Source: Paenibacillus camerounensis
GTDB lineage: Bacteria > Bacillota > Bacilli > Paenibacillales > Paenibacillaceae
DNA length: 64,000 bases
Reading direction: 5' to 3'
Assembly: GCF_000723885.1 (NCBI RefSeq)
Contig: NZ_CCDG010000026.1
Coordinates: forward strand, 1 to 64,000
Position 1 is the stretch's first letter, and each line of letters starts with the position of its first letter. The notes under the pieces are model-generated. The model was not told the origin of the DNA, did no database searches, and saw only the letters and a list, made by a program, of their open reading frames with translations. Below, piece after piece: positions 25,541 to 33,571 of this stretch. The position numbers and the translations under genes were made by a program.

Positions 25541-27217
25541 TTATCCGCCCAGTTCATTAACCTCCCGGGTGATCTCCCCGCCGCCCTGCGCTTTCCACTC
25601 CTGAACGAACTGGTCAAAAGCCTCCAGCGGCGCTCCCCCAAGGATAATCTTCAGAAAGGTCTCGTCCTCCAGCCGCTGCAGCTTCAGCCATCGGCTCTCC
25701 ATCAGCGGGGTCTGGGTATAGATGGTGCTGAATACCCCCTTAATCTCATTGTCGACCAGCGGTGAACCTCCCACCATCAGCGAGTACGCCCTGACCCACA
25801 TGGCCCGGTTATTGTCCGGTGCCCAATGCCCGATATCATACTGATCATGCGGCTCAAGCTTCACAGACCTGATTCCCCGGATATCGGACTGCAGCATTTT
25901 ATATTCCGGCTTATCCAGAAAGTCCTTGGCTGTTCGGGTACCCGCGAGGATCTGCCGCAGCGCCCTGACTTCATATTCCGTCTCATCTGTCGGTGCATAG
26001 GTTAGCCTCAGCGGATATTCGGTCGGCCCTCTTTCCGTAGTGAAGGTTCCCTGGCTCTCGCCAAGCACCAGGTTGTTAATGATTAGCATTGCAGCTTCAG
26101 GATACTCATAGCCTTTGCGGACGACGACGAACTGGCTAGTCGCTGTGCTCATATGCGGGCGGTAATCGCCGCTCTTGTCCAGCGGAAGCGCATAAGCCTG
26201 CCAGTTGGCCTCCGGGTCCTGCCTGACTGCATCGTCTATAGGCGCGTACGGTGCCCACCATGGCGCGAAGAACATCCCCGTCTTTCCGGCGGCAACCGAT
26301 TCAGCAGGACTCTCAAGCACCCCCATCTCCGAATCAATGAGGCCGGACAGATACATCTCTCTTAATTTCCCCAGTGCCTCCTTCGTTTCCGGCTGGACTG
26401 ACCCGTATTCCGCCTGGCCGTTCCTGTCCAGCCAATAGCCCGGATAAGCATTGTACGCTGAAAAAATACCGTCAAACCCATACAAATTGTTAGTGGAATG
26501 AAGGAAGCTCGCATACAGTCTGCCCGTTGCGCTTGGCCCGGCCAGCCCAATCGTATCCTGCTTGCCGTTACCGTCCGGGTCCTGATCCACAAAGGCACGG
26601 GCAACCGCTTCAAGCGCCTCCACCGTCTGCGGCGGCTCCAGCTGCAGCTTATCCAGCCAGTCCTTGCGGAGCCATAAGAGATGAATGCCGTCAGCGTGCA
26701 GCTGTACATTCGGAAGGGCAAGGATTTTACCGTCAAAGGTTACCCTGTCCAGCGCTTCTCCGCCTGTGCTGTCCACAATGCCTTTAATAACCGGGGAAGC
26801 ATAGGTATTATAGACCTCCGTCAGATCTGCCAACTGGTCAGCCTCCACCATTTCTTTGAGTTCTACAGAGCCGACGACCATCGCATCCGGCAGATCGCCG
26901 CTGGCGATGGCAAGGCTTACCTTCTGGTTATAATTTGAGGGTGACGCTTTAAAGGAATAATCGACGATGATATTCAGGTTGTTCCTGATATTGCGGGTGT
27001 ATTGATTATCAACCAGGGTTTCGCCCTCCAGCAGAGATCTGGTGGATTCAACCGTTATTCCGATCTTGATGGGAACAGGCTGCTCATATTTGCCGGACGG
27101 ACCGGGAAGCAGCCGGGAATGCCGGCTTGTATCACTACTTGAGCCTCCGTTCCTGCTGCATGCGCTTACAAACAACAGCATAAGCATCATAGTAATTATC
27201 CCTTGTCTGTTCTTCAT
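25541..27217 (-). CDS. Extracellular solute-binding lipoprotein next to the two-component genes (cluster 1)
   Basis: This 558-residue lipoprotein has its lipid-anchor cysteine at C20 in FVSAC. The binding domain contains QDPDGNGKQDTIG, which resembles the calcium-binding loop of AlgQ-type binding proteins for acidic (uronate) oligosaccharides. It is separated from the response-regulator gene by 126 bp and precedes the permease genes, so the cluster has two binding proteins. This one could feed ligand information to the sensor kinase or widen substrate range; both are inference. Confidence 0.88.
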   Translation of the reverse strand: MKNRQGIITMMLMLLFVSACSRNGGSSSDTSRHSRLLPGPSGKYEQPVPIKIGITVESTRSLLEGETLVDNQYTRNIRNNLNIIVDYSFKASPSNYNQKVSLAIASGDLPDAMVVGSVELKEMVEADQLADLTEVYNTYASPVIKGIVDSTGGEALDRVTFDGKILALPNVQLHADGIHLLWLRKDWLDKLQLEPPQTVEALEAVARAFVDQDPDGNGKQDTIGLAGPSATGRLYASFLHSTNNLYGFDGIFSAYNAYPGYWLDRNGQAEYGSVQPETKEALGKLREMYLSGLIDSEMGVLESPAESVAAGKTGMFFAPWWAPYAPIDDAVRQDPEANWQAYALPLDKSGDYRPHMSTATSQFVVVRKGYEYPEAAMLIINNLVLGESQGTFTTERGPTEYPLRLTYAPTDETEYEVRALRQILAGTRTAKDFLDKPEYKMLQSDIRGIRSVKLEPHDQYDIGHWAPDNNRAMWVRAYSLMVGGSPLVDNEIKGVFSTIYTQTPLMESRWLKLQRLEDETFLKIILGGAPLEAFDQFVQEWKAQGGGEITREVNELGG

Positions 27218-27343
27218 CTTACCTTCCCTTCTCTCAGTGGAAGCACCCTGTAATCTGAGTATATAGGATAGTATCGGGCATCGTTACCCAATACGGCTTT
27301 CAGTTTGGGTAGAGAAATGGGGACAAACGCGCTGAACCAGCAG

Positions 27344-28513
27344 TCATTTCTCCCCCTGATTATCGGACATTTGTCCACCACTTTGTACAGACTGCCGGTA
27401 CTCGCTCGGAAGCATACCTGCTTTTTCATAGAATACACGGCTGAAATATTTCTGGTCCGCATATCCCGTATGCTCGGAGATCCATTGGATGTTTTTTTGC
27501 GTATACTGCAGATATTCCTTGGCCTTGCCGATGCGGATCGAACGCAAATATTCATTAAAGGTCATTCCGACCATATCCTTGAAGCACTGGCTGAAGTAGC
27601 TGCGGCTCATATTCACTCTTTTGGCCAGCTCCGAAGCGGTGACGGGCTCCGCCAGCTCCTCATGCATAGCCTGTACCGCCCGCGCAATGCACTCCTTGAC
27701 CTCCTCCGAGTACTGGGGCTTGCCGATGGCAGCGGCCAGTGATTCCCTCGCAGCAATCAGCCACCCCTCCACTTCGAACCAGGCACCGAAGGCTTCCGGC
27801 AGCTCTATTTGCCGGCCTGTCACCGAAGCATAGATCCGGTTCCAGCCAAGCAGTAAGGAATTCAGAAAAGCAGTCAGCCGCGCAGGCGGCAGAGCCGCTC
27901 CTTTCAGCTGCTCCAGAAACTGGTCAAACTCAGATGGCTTATGAACCCAGCCCAGCGACAGTCCAGCAGTTCTCAGTTCAGCCAGCATATCCCCATTAAC
28001 CGGCAGCACAGACGGATCTGCGGTTGTCCGGCTTGTGTCTTCCGCAGGGTGCCGGCCGGGAACTGCATTATAAAAGCTGTTATTTCCACGCTCCGCCTCA
28101 CTGGCCGCTGAAGGAGCCGGCCCGTTCCTTTTCCCCTCCAGCACCCTGTCCCTGATTCTGCCCATCACCTCATCGTAGCTGTCGGTCTCCAGCTCCACCT
28201 TGGCGATATAATCAATAGCCCCCAGCCGCAGACAATCCTGAATATATTCAAAATCCTGGTGGAGCGTGAGTACTACGATGGATATATAAGGGTATTGCCT
28301 GCGGACCGCCCGCATCAGCTCCATCCCGGACATGACCGGCATTGCCAGATCAGTAAGCAGGAGATCGACCTCCTGCACAGCCAGAAATTCCAGCGCCTTC
28401 TCTCCGTGCTTCGCCTCCCCCGCCACTTCCATGCCATACTCTGCCCAGGGCAGCATTGATCTCAAGCCCTTGCGCACCAGATTATCGTCATCTACAATCA
28501 ACACCTTAATCAT
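27344..28513 (-). CDS. YesN-type response regulator with AraC DNA-binding domain (cluster 1)
   Basis: This 389-residue protein has a receiver domain (1-120) with phosphoacceptor D55 in LLLTDLAMP and an acidic pocket at D8-D10. A middle region of low conservation follows. The C-terminal AraC helix-turn-helix spans about 275-375 (ASELAKRVNMSRSYFSQCFK and IQWISEHTGYADQKYFSRVF). Its start overlaps the end of the kinase gene by 8 bp, so the two are translationally coupled. It likely activates the transporter genes downstream. Confidence 0.92.
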   Translation of the reverse strand: MIKVLIVDDDNLVRKGLRSMLPWAEYGMEVAGEAKHGEKALEFLAVQEVDLLLTDLAMPVMSGMELMRAVRRQYPYISIVVLTLHQDFEYIQDCLRLGAIDYIAKVELETDSYDEVMGRIRDRVLEGKRNGPAPSAASEAERGNNSFYNAVPGRHPAEDTSRTTADPSVLPVNGDMLAELRTAGLSLGWVHKPSEFDQFLEQLKGAALPPARLTAFLNSLLLGWNRIYASVTGRQIELPEAFGAWFEVEGWLIAARESLAAAIGKPQYSEEVKECIARAVQAMHEELAEPVTASELAKRVNMSRSYFSQCFKDMVGMTFNEYLRSIRIGKAKEYLQYTQKNIQWISEHTGYADQKYFSRVFYEKAGMLPSEYRQSVQSGGQMSDNQGEK

Positions 28514-30257
28514 TAGGCAGCACCTCCCGGCCCGGTATTTTCAGAAAAACAGTTGTACCGCAGCCCAGCTCGCTGTGAATTTCCAGACTTGCCTGTATGC
28601 CGTACTGATTCTCAAGCATTCTTTTGACATAGCTCATGCCGATGCCCATTCCCGCCTTCTGCTGTTCAATCTGCTGCTGATGGAGCAGCCTTCCTATCTC
28701 CTCCTGCGAAATGCCTGCACCGTTATCATAGACCGAGATAATAATCTGCCCGCCGTCCTTCCTCACCTCAACCTGGATGTATCCCTCATCATGAAGCCCG
28801 TGGTACAGGGAATTCTCCAACACCGGCTGCAAAATAAACCGCGGAATTGCGTTGTCCAGCACTTCATCATCAACATGCATCCGCACATCAAAGTTGAAGT
28901 CATAACGGACCTGCTGAAGCGTCAGATACTGCCTGATGGAGTCGATCTCTTCACGGATTGTGGAGACCTGTCCTCTTTTGCCCAGATTATAATACAGCAG
29001 CTTGTTGAGTGAGACGACCAGCCTGTCGATATCCTTTTGACCGTTCATCACCGCCAGCCAGTGGACCGTATCCAGCGTATTCATCAAAAAATGCGGATTG
29101 ATCTGGTACAGCAGCTTCTCCACCTCCAGGTCTGCCCGCCCCTTCTCCTTGATCTCCACCTCCCGGATCAGCCCGGCTATCTGATTCTTCATATTCTGCA
29201 GCTGCTTAAGCAGGAAATCGAATTCGGGAAGCTTGATGCGCGGAACCTCGGCAAGCGCCGTATTGCGCTGCGTAATAGACTTGATCTGATGATTGAACTG
29301 CTGCAGCGGCACATAGACCATTTTCCAGAGAAACCAGGCAATCAGCAGACTCACAGCCAGAAACAGCAGGAACAGATAGGTCATCTGAATAACCCAGCGG
29401 TTCTTCTCCTGGTTATATTCGTTCATGGGAATCAGAGAGACGACGCTCCAGCCCTGATTGCTCGTGCTCTCAAACCAGTAATAGCCGTTCTGCAGGCCTG
29501 ACCCTAAGCTGCTCCCGCCATCCTCAAAATAATCATCCACCGCAAAATGTGCAGGCACATCACTGAAAGCAATCCGCTTATCATTATCGAGAATCAGGTA
29601 ATAGGAGGAATCCTCCAGATTATTCTCAAAGATCGAGGGGGTCATCTTGAAGCCCGACTCCACGTACACATACATATCATCCGGATTACCGGGCAAATCC
29701 ACCTTGCGCAGCGCCGAGACAACATATTCATCATTGAACCGCTCATTGCTGATATGCGGACCGAAGTAGGAAATCCGGAAATACTCAGCCAGCAGCGGCA
29801 GCCGTCCGGGTTCATAATTCTCCTTAACGTTGGTAGTGTTGAACATATAGCCTTCACTGTCTGCAGAGTAATACATCATCAGGCCAATCGTAGGGTTGGT
29901 AAAAGAAATCAGGTTAAGCTCTGTATTAATCTCCTCTGTCAGCACAGCCCGCTCAAACTGCTTGTCAGAGGTGAGCAGCTCATCTACCTTTTTGCCGACG
30001 CTTCCCTGGAGCGCAAGCTGCTGGCTAACATGATTGAGGTTGCTGATCGTCCGTTCCAGCGATAATTCGGCCTGCTTCAGATTACTGCGTACACCGTTCT
30101 CCAGATTCCCCGACAGAATCGAAGACATTGTATGATAGGACAGCAGCACCACACAGATAAAGGGAACCAGGGTACTGCTTGCAAAAATAAACATGATTCT
30201 TTTTTTCAGTGTTGCCTGTTGAAAATAATTCATGATGAACCTGTACATTCCCCGCAC
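28506..30257 (-). CDS. YesM-type sensor histidine kinase (cluster 1)
   Basis: This membrane histidine kinase of about 583 residues has TM1 (IMFIFASSTLVPFICVVLL), an extracellular Cache-like region of about 250 residues, and TM2 (YLFLLFLAVSLLIAWFLW). A HAMP-like linker leads to the His_kinase domain with phosphorylated H in QINPHFLMNTLD, and the ATPase domain carries DNGAGIS and GMGIGMSYVKRML. The frame is open to an ATG at 30392, but that extension is unlike the family. AAGGGGG six nt before the GTG at 30257 decides the start used here; ATGs at 30248 and 30233 are alternatives. It senses an extracellular signal, possibly through a binding protein. Confidence 0.9.
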   Translation of the reverse strand: MRGMYRFIMNYFQQATLKKRIMFIFASSTLVPFICVVLLSYHTMSSILSGNLENGVRSNLKQAELSLERTISNLNHVSQQLALQGSVGKKVDELLTSDKQFERAVLTEEINTELNLISFTNPTIGLMMYYSADSEGYMFNTTNVKENYEPGRLPLLAEYFRISYFGPHISNERFNDEYVVSALRKVDLPGNPDDMYVYVESGFKMTPSIFENNLEDSSYYLILDNDKRIAFSDVPAHFAVDDYFEDGGSSLGSGLQNGYYWFESTSNQGWSVVSLIPMNEYNQEKNRWVIQMTYLFLLFLAVSLLIAWFLWKMVYVPLQQFNHQIKSITQRNTALAEVPRIKLPEFDFLLKQLQNMKNQIAGLIREVEIKEKGRADLEVEKLLYQINPHFLMNTLDTVHWLAVMNGQKDIDRLVVSLNKLLYYNLGKRGQVSTIREEIDSIRQYLTLQQVRYDFNFDVRMHVDDEVLDNAIPRFILQPVLENSLYHGLHDEGYIQVEVRKDGGQIIISVYDNGAGISQEEIGRLLHQQQIEQQKAGMGIGMSYVKRMLENQYGIQASLEIHSELGCGTTVFLKIPGREVLPND

Positions 30258-30455
30258 CGGCATCCCCCTTAAGCCAAAGTTACCTGCCTCCATTATCGCA
30301 CCTGTCCTGCGGGCAATTACAGAGTATTCATGTAAGCGGAACCATAAGTTGATGTTGAATTCGCATTCATGTTGATTCAGCATATACAGCACACCAAAAA
30401 CTCCCTTTCATCTGCCTGCTAACAGCAAATAAAAGAGAGTATGCTTTCTGTCCGT

Positions 30456-30677
30456 TTACAGCTTCTGCACATATTTGATCCAAAGCCCGCCAGGGTCTAC
30501 TGCGATTGCGTAGGCATCGGCAGCATGATCCGCTACGTAGTCTGTTCTCGGGATAGGTGGTATATCTTCATCGCCTAATTCTAATCTGTGTCCAAAGGTA
30601 ACATGCTTCTCCAGGGTCACTCTGCCGCAGACCCACGCCTTACATTCATACTGCTGATGAATTTCCTCATACTTTTT
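30456..30677 (-). pseudogene. Remnant of a RibD-C / dihydrofolate-reductase-like gene
   Basis: Without a start codon, about 74 codons read SKKYEEIHQQYECKAWVCGR, then VTLEKHVTFGHRLELGDE, DYVADHAADAYAIAVDPGGL and a stop. This matches the middle of RibD C-terminal-domain reductases in order and composition, but the N-terminal and C-terminal parts are missing. It abuts the end of an MFS remnant in another frame. It is most likely the product of a deletion that joined two gene pieces. The family call is by eye. Confidence 0.55.
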
Positions 30678-30678
30678 G

Positions 30679-30957
30679 CTAAAAAAAGAGCATGTAGCTG
30701 CGGTATAGAATGGTTACAAGACCGAGCATTACGGATAATATGCCTACCCAATTAACATAGGGTGTACCCAGCTGGGAGATAAAGACTCCGCCCGCAGCTG
30801 CACCTACAGTCGTTCCGACATTACACGCAGAAATAAATAATCCATTAGAAAAGTCAGGGGCGTCAGGGGCAGCCGACATAATCAGATATTGATTCAGATT
30901 AGCCATAATTCCAACAGCAGCTGTATAACCATAAACATTTGTTAAAACAACTCGTGT
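30679..30957 (-). pseudogene. C-terminal remnant of an MFS efflux transporter
   Basis: About 92 codons, open upstream to a stop at 30958-30960, read NVYGYTAAVGIMANLNQYLI and then the last two TM helices of an MFS drug-type transporter (LFISACNVGTTVGAAAGGVFIS ... VNWVGILSVMLGLVTIL). The first three quarters of the gene are missing. It is divergent from an intact TetR-family gene, so the regulator has probably lost its original target. Confidence 0.75.
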
Positions 30958-31009
30958 CTATTATTATAGAATTAAAATGTACAGATTCAATGGTTAAAAG
31001 CAGGCAATC

Positions 31010-31025
31010 TGTTGATATCTCAACA
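31010..31025. promoter_or_regulatory. Small dyad upstream of the TetR gene
   Basis: TGTTGA-TATC-TCAACA is a perfect 6-bp inverted repeat 48 bp before the TetR start, between it and the MFS remnant. A TetR auto-operator is plausible, though the site is short. Confidence 0.35.
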
Positions 31026-31072
31026 CATCAGCTTGAATTGTCAATTAACTGAGAAGGTTTGGTGGAAATCGT

Positions 31073-31618
31073 ATGGCAAAAGTGGACCGGAGGATTGTTA
31101 AAACACAAGAGGCTTTAAAAAAAGCGGTTCTTGAGCTAATGGGCGAAAAAAGCTTTGATGAAATTACCATCCAGGATATCGCTGACAGGGCCAACCTGAA
31201 CCGGGGCACCATCTATCTTCACTATCAGGATAAATATGATCTTCTGGATAAACTGATAGAATCCCATATGGATGAATTAAGCGAGATGGATGAATGGGCA
31301 TGCAGACTGGATTGGAGCAACGGGCTCATACCTTTTTTTGAATACTTTGAGAAAAACTACTTATTCTTCTCGACCATGCTGGCAAGCAAAGGCGCCCCTA
31401 CCTTCAGAGCCCGGCTGCTTGAATATGTAATGAAGGGCTTTAATGATGAAATCGACAGGGACAGCGGAAAAAATGCGGAGCTAAATGAAGCTGTTATGCT
31501 GCAATATACAGGCACCGCTTATGTGGGAATTATTGAGTGGTGGATTATTAACGGGATGCCGCATCCCCCTCAGGTCATGGCGAAGCAGGTTGGCACTCTT
31601 TTGGAAAGAAGTCTTTAA
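31073..31618 (+). CDS. TetR/AcrR-family transcriptional regulator
   Basis: This 181-residue protein has an N-terminal helix-turn-helix (about 10-55: ITIQDIADRANLNRGTIYLHYQDKYDLLDKLI) and a mostly helical C-terminal ligand domain. The divergent neighbour is a truncated MFS transporter gene, so it once probably repressed a drug pump and may now be an orphan. The ribosome binding region is AAGG/GGTGGA before the ATG. Confidence 0.88.
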   Translation: MAKVDRRIVKTQEALKKAVLELMGEKSFDEITIQDIADRANLNRGTIYLHYQDKYDLLDKLIESHMDELSEMDEWACRLDWSNGLIPFFEYFEKNYLFFSTMLASKGAPTFRARLLEYVMKGFNDEIDRDSGKNAELNEAVMLQYTGTAYVGIIEWWIINGMPHPPQVMAKQVGTLLERSL

Positions 31619-31651
31619 TAGTATAAAAAGGTAGTAAAAAAAGATCTACGC

Positions 31652-31678
31652 AAAAAGCGCCTCCACAAGGGAGGCGCT
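31652..31678 (-). terminator. Terminator of the pectin operon
   Basis: AGCGCCTCC-ACAAG-GGAGGCGCT is a perfect 9-bp stem followed by TTTTT on the minus strand. It lies 19 bp after the stop of the SLH-protein gene and may also serve the convergent TetR gene. Confidence 0.9.
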
Positions 31679-31696
31679 CCATAAAGAATAATGTAG

Positions 31697-33571
31697 CTAC
31701 AGCTTATTCATAATCCTGTACACAATAACCGCAGCTTCTGCTCTGGTCGCATTGGCATGCGGATTGAGCCTGCTTCCGCTGCCGCTGACGATCCCCTCCT
31801 TCACCATCGCAGCCACATCCTCCACCGCATAAGCTGCAAGCTTGGCCCGGTCGCTAAACTTAAGGATATCGTCAGCGCTGCCCGCTTGTATTGACGCCCC
31901 GCTGAGCGAAAGGGCTCTGCTGCCGAGAACCATCAGCTCCTGGCGGGAGATCGGCGTATCCGGCTTGAAGAGGTTATTGCCCGCTCCGTCTGTAATCCCC
32001 CGCTCCCTGGCCATTCCCAATGCTTCATAGTAGTATTTCGCAGGACTAACATCGCTGAAGTTATCACTGAAGCTGGCTGTAAGTCCCAGGCCCCTTACCA
32101 GAATAACCAGGAAATCCGCCCGGGTGATGTCCGCTTCGGGGGCAAAGGACGTATCCGAAATCCCGTTAATTACCCCTTTGGAGGCCAGTGCTTCTATGGA
32201 TTGCTGCGCCCATGTATATTTAGCGGCATCAGCAAAAGTCTTGGATGCATAGGAAACGGCAAACTTGCTGAAATGCGTAGTACTAAAGGTTACCCTCCCT
32301 GCCGCCGCATCATATCTGGTATTAGGTATCTTGGCTGTCTTCCCCGCCGGATCAATATACCAGACTACGATATGTTCACTGCCGTTAAGTTCGTCCTGCT
32401 TAGGTGTGTATGGAACAGATACTTTAACCGGTGCATTTTTGCTGCTCCATTCAATGGCTGCGCCGTCAACCTTCGCAGTCAGCTCGATGACGGGTTTACC
32501 GCTGGCGCTTTCTCTCAGCGACGGGTCATTTATTGCCGCCGCATCCGCTAAGCCGATAACCACGGAAACAGTGGAGTTTCCTGCTGTAAGCGCAGTTTCG
32601 AACATATTTCCGGACAGCTCAGCAGTTCCAACCGGAGTAACCAGCCGGATCACCTGCTTCAGATCTCCTGCAAACAGGCTGGCCGGCAGCACCGGCTCAT
32701 ACGCCTTGGCTCCTTCTGCCTGCGTTACAATAATCTCCACCGTTCTGATTCCTCTAGCATCCGCTGCCGCCTTGGACAAGGCTGTGCTGACGGCTGCTGC
32801 AGAGACCTCTGCCTTCGCGACAGCCGTTCCCGGATCAAGCACCGCAGTCAGCGTGATGGCAGAGCTGTCTGCCGAAAGCGATGGCTTCGGTGTCGCTGCT
32901 GCGCCGGGTTGCCCCCCTGGTACAGGTGGCGCTGTCGCAGCAGGCGAGGCGGTCGGCGCCGGTGTTGATGTTGGTGTTGGAGTCGGTGTTGCTGCCGTTC
33001 CGCCGACCTTTACCACCAGCTCCACGGTTTGCAGGCTTCCGTTCACATTACCGGTAACCGTGAATTGGCCGGCTGTACCGGTATCCGGCACTCCGGACCA
33101 TTTCACCCCTACCTCCCGGTTAGCCCCGCTGTCGAATACAGCAATCACGGAGCCGGGCAGTACAAGCTTGCCGCCTTTGGCAACTGTAATAGCCTGCAAA
33201 GGCCTGAAGCCGGTTATCGTCTCGGTATGCTCAACCGTGAAAGCCTGCAGCTCTGCCTTCCCGCTGCCGGCCGAGCTCACGGAGCCGCAATATTCTCCCT
33301 TTGGAAGCACGGTCTGAAAGGTGTGCTGTCCGTTTTTCAGCTCAGCCTGATTCATATAGGCGATGGACCCGGTCTGCTTTTGCATAATCAAAACCGTTAC
33401 TGTGTCCTGCTCATTGGCTGTACTGGTAACCTTGATTGCTGCTGTATTATGATCTACCTCCAGGCTGGCTGTTAAGGCTGCGTCTGCAGATACACCGGCA
33501 CTGCCGAATGGAAGCACCAGTAATGAGAATATGATCCATGCTATGCATGCTCTGAAGATCCTCTTGTTCAT
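31697..33571 (-). CDS. SLH-domain cell-surface protein of the pectin operon
   Basis: This is a 624-residue exported protein with an N-terminal signal peptide (IAWIIFSLLVLPFGSAGVSADA). Ig-like beta domains lie at about 25-190, and one carries the Ig_4-like pattern VKWSGVPDTGTAGQFTVTG. A PTPTPTSTPAPT-rich linker (about 195-230) and a second beta region follow. Three SLH repeats occupy about 445-624 and would bind the secondary cell-wall polymer. No catalytic domain is recognised. Its ATG overlaps the pectate lyase stop (ATGA) and its ribosome binding site is inside the lyase gene, so the two are made together. It may hold enzyme or polysaccharide at the surface; that role is inferred. Confidence 0.88.
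   Translation of the reverse strand: MNKRIFRACIAWIIFSLLVLPFGSAGVSADAALTASLEVDHNTAAIKVTSTANEQDTVTVLIMQKQTGSIAYMNQAELKNGQHTFQTVLPKGEYCGSVSSAGSGKAELQAFTVEHTETITGFRPLQAITVAKGGKLVLPGSVIAVFDSGANREVGVKWSGVPDTGTAGQFTVTGNVNGSLQTVELVVKVGGTAATPTPTPTSTPAPTASPAATAPPVPGGQPGAAATPKPSLSADSSAITLTAVLDPGTAVAKAEVSAAAVSTALSKAAADARGIRTVEIIVTQAEGAKAYEPVLPASLFAGDLKQVIRLVTPVGTAELSGNMFETALTAGNSTVSVVIGLADAAAINDPSLRESASGKPVIELTAKVDGAAIEWSSKNAPVKVSVPYTPKQDELNGSEHIVVWYIDPAGKTAKIPNTRYDAAAGRVTFSTTHFSKFAVSYASKTFADAAKYTWAQQSIEALASKGVINGISDTSFAPEADITRADFLVILVRGLGLTASFSDNFSDVSPAKYYYEALGMARERGITDGAGNNLFKPDTPISRQELMVLGSRALSLSGASIQAGSADDILKFSDRAKLAAYAVEDVAAMVKEGIVSGSGSRLNPHANATRAEAAVIVYRIMNKL

Noticed and set aside
30258-30392. N-terminal extension of the sensor kinase at 28506
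   Set aside because: There is no ribosome binding site at 30392, and the extra residues precede the usual short cytoplasmic start and TM1 without any family resemblance.
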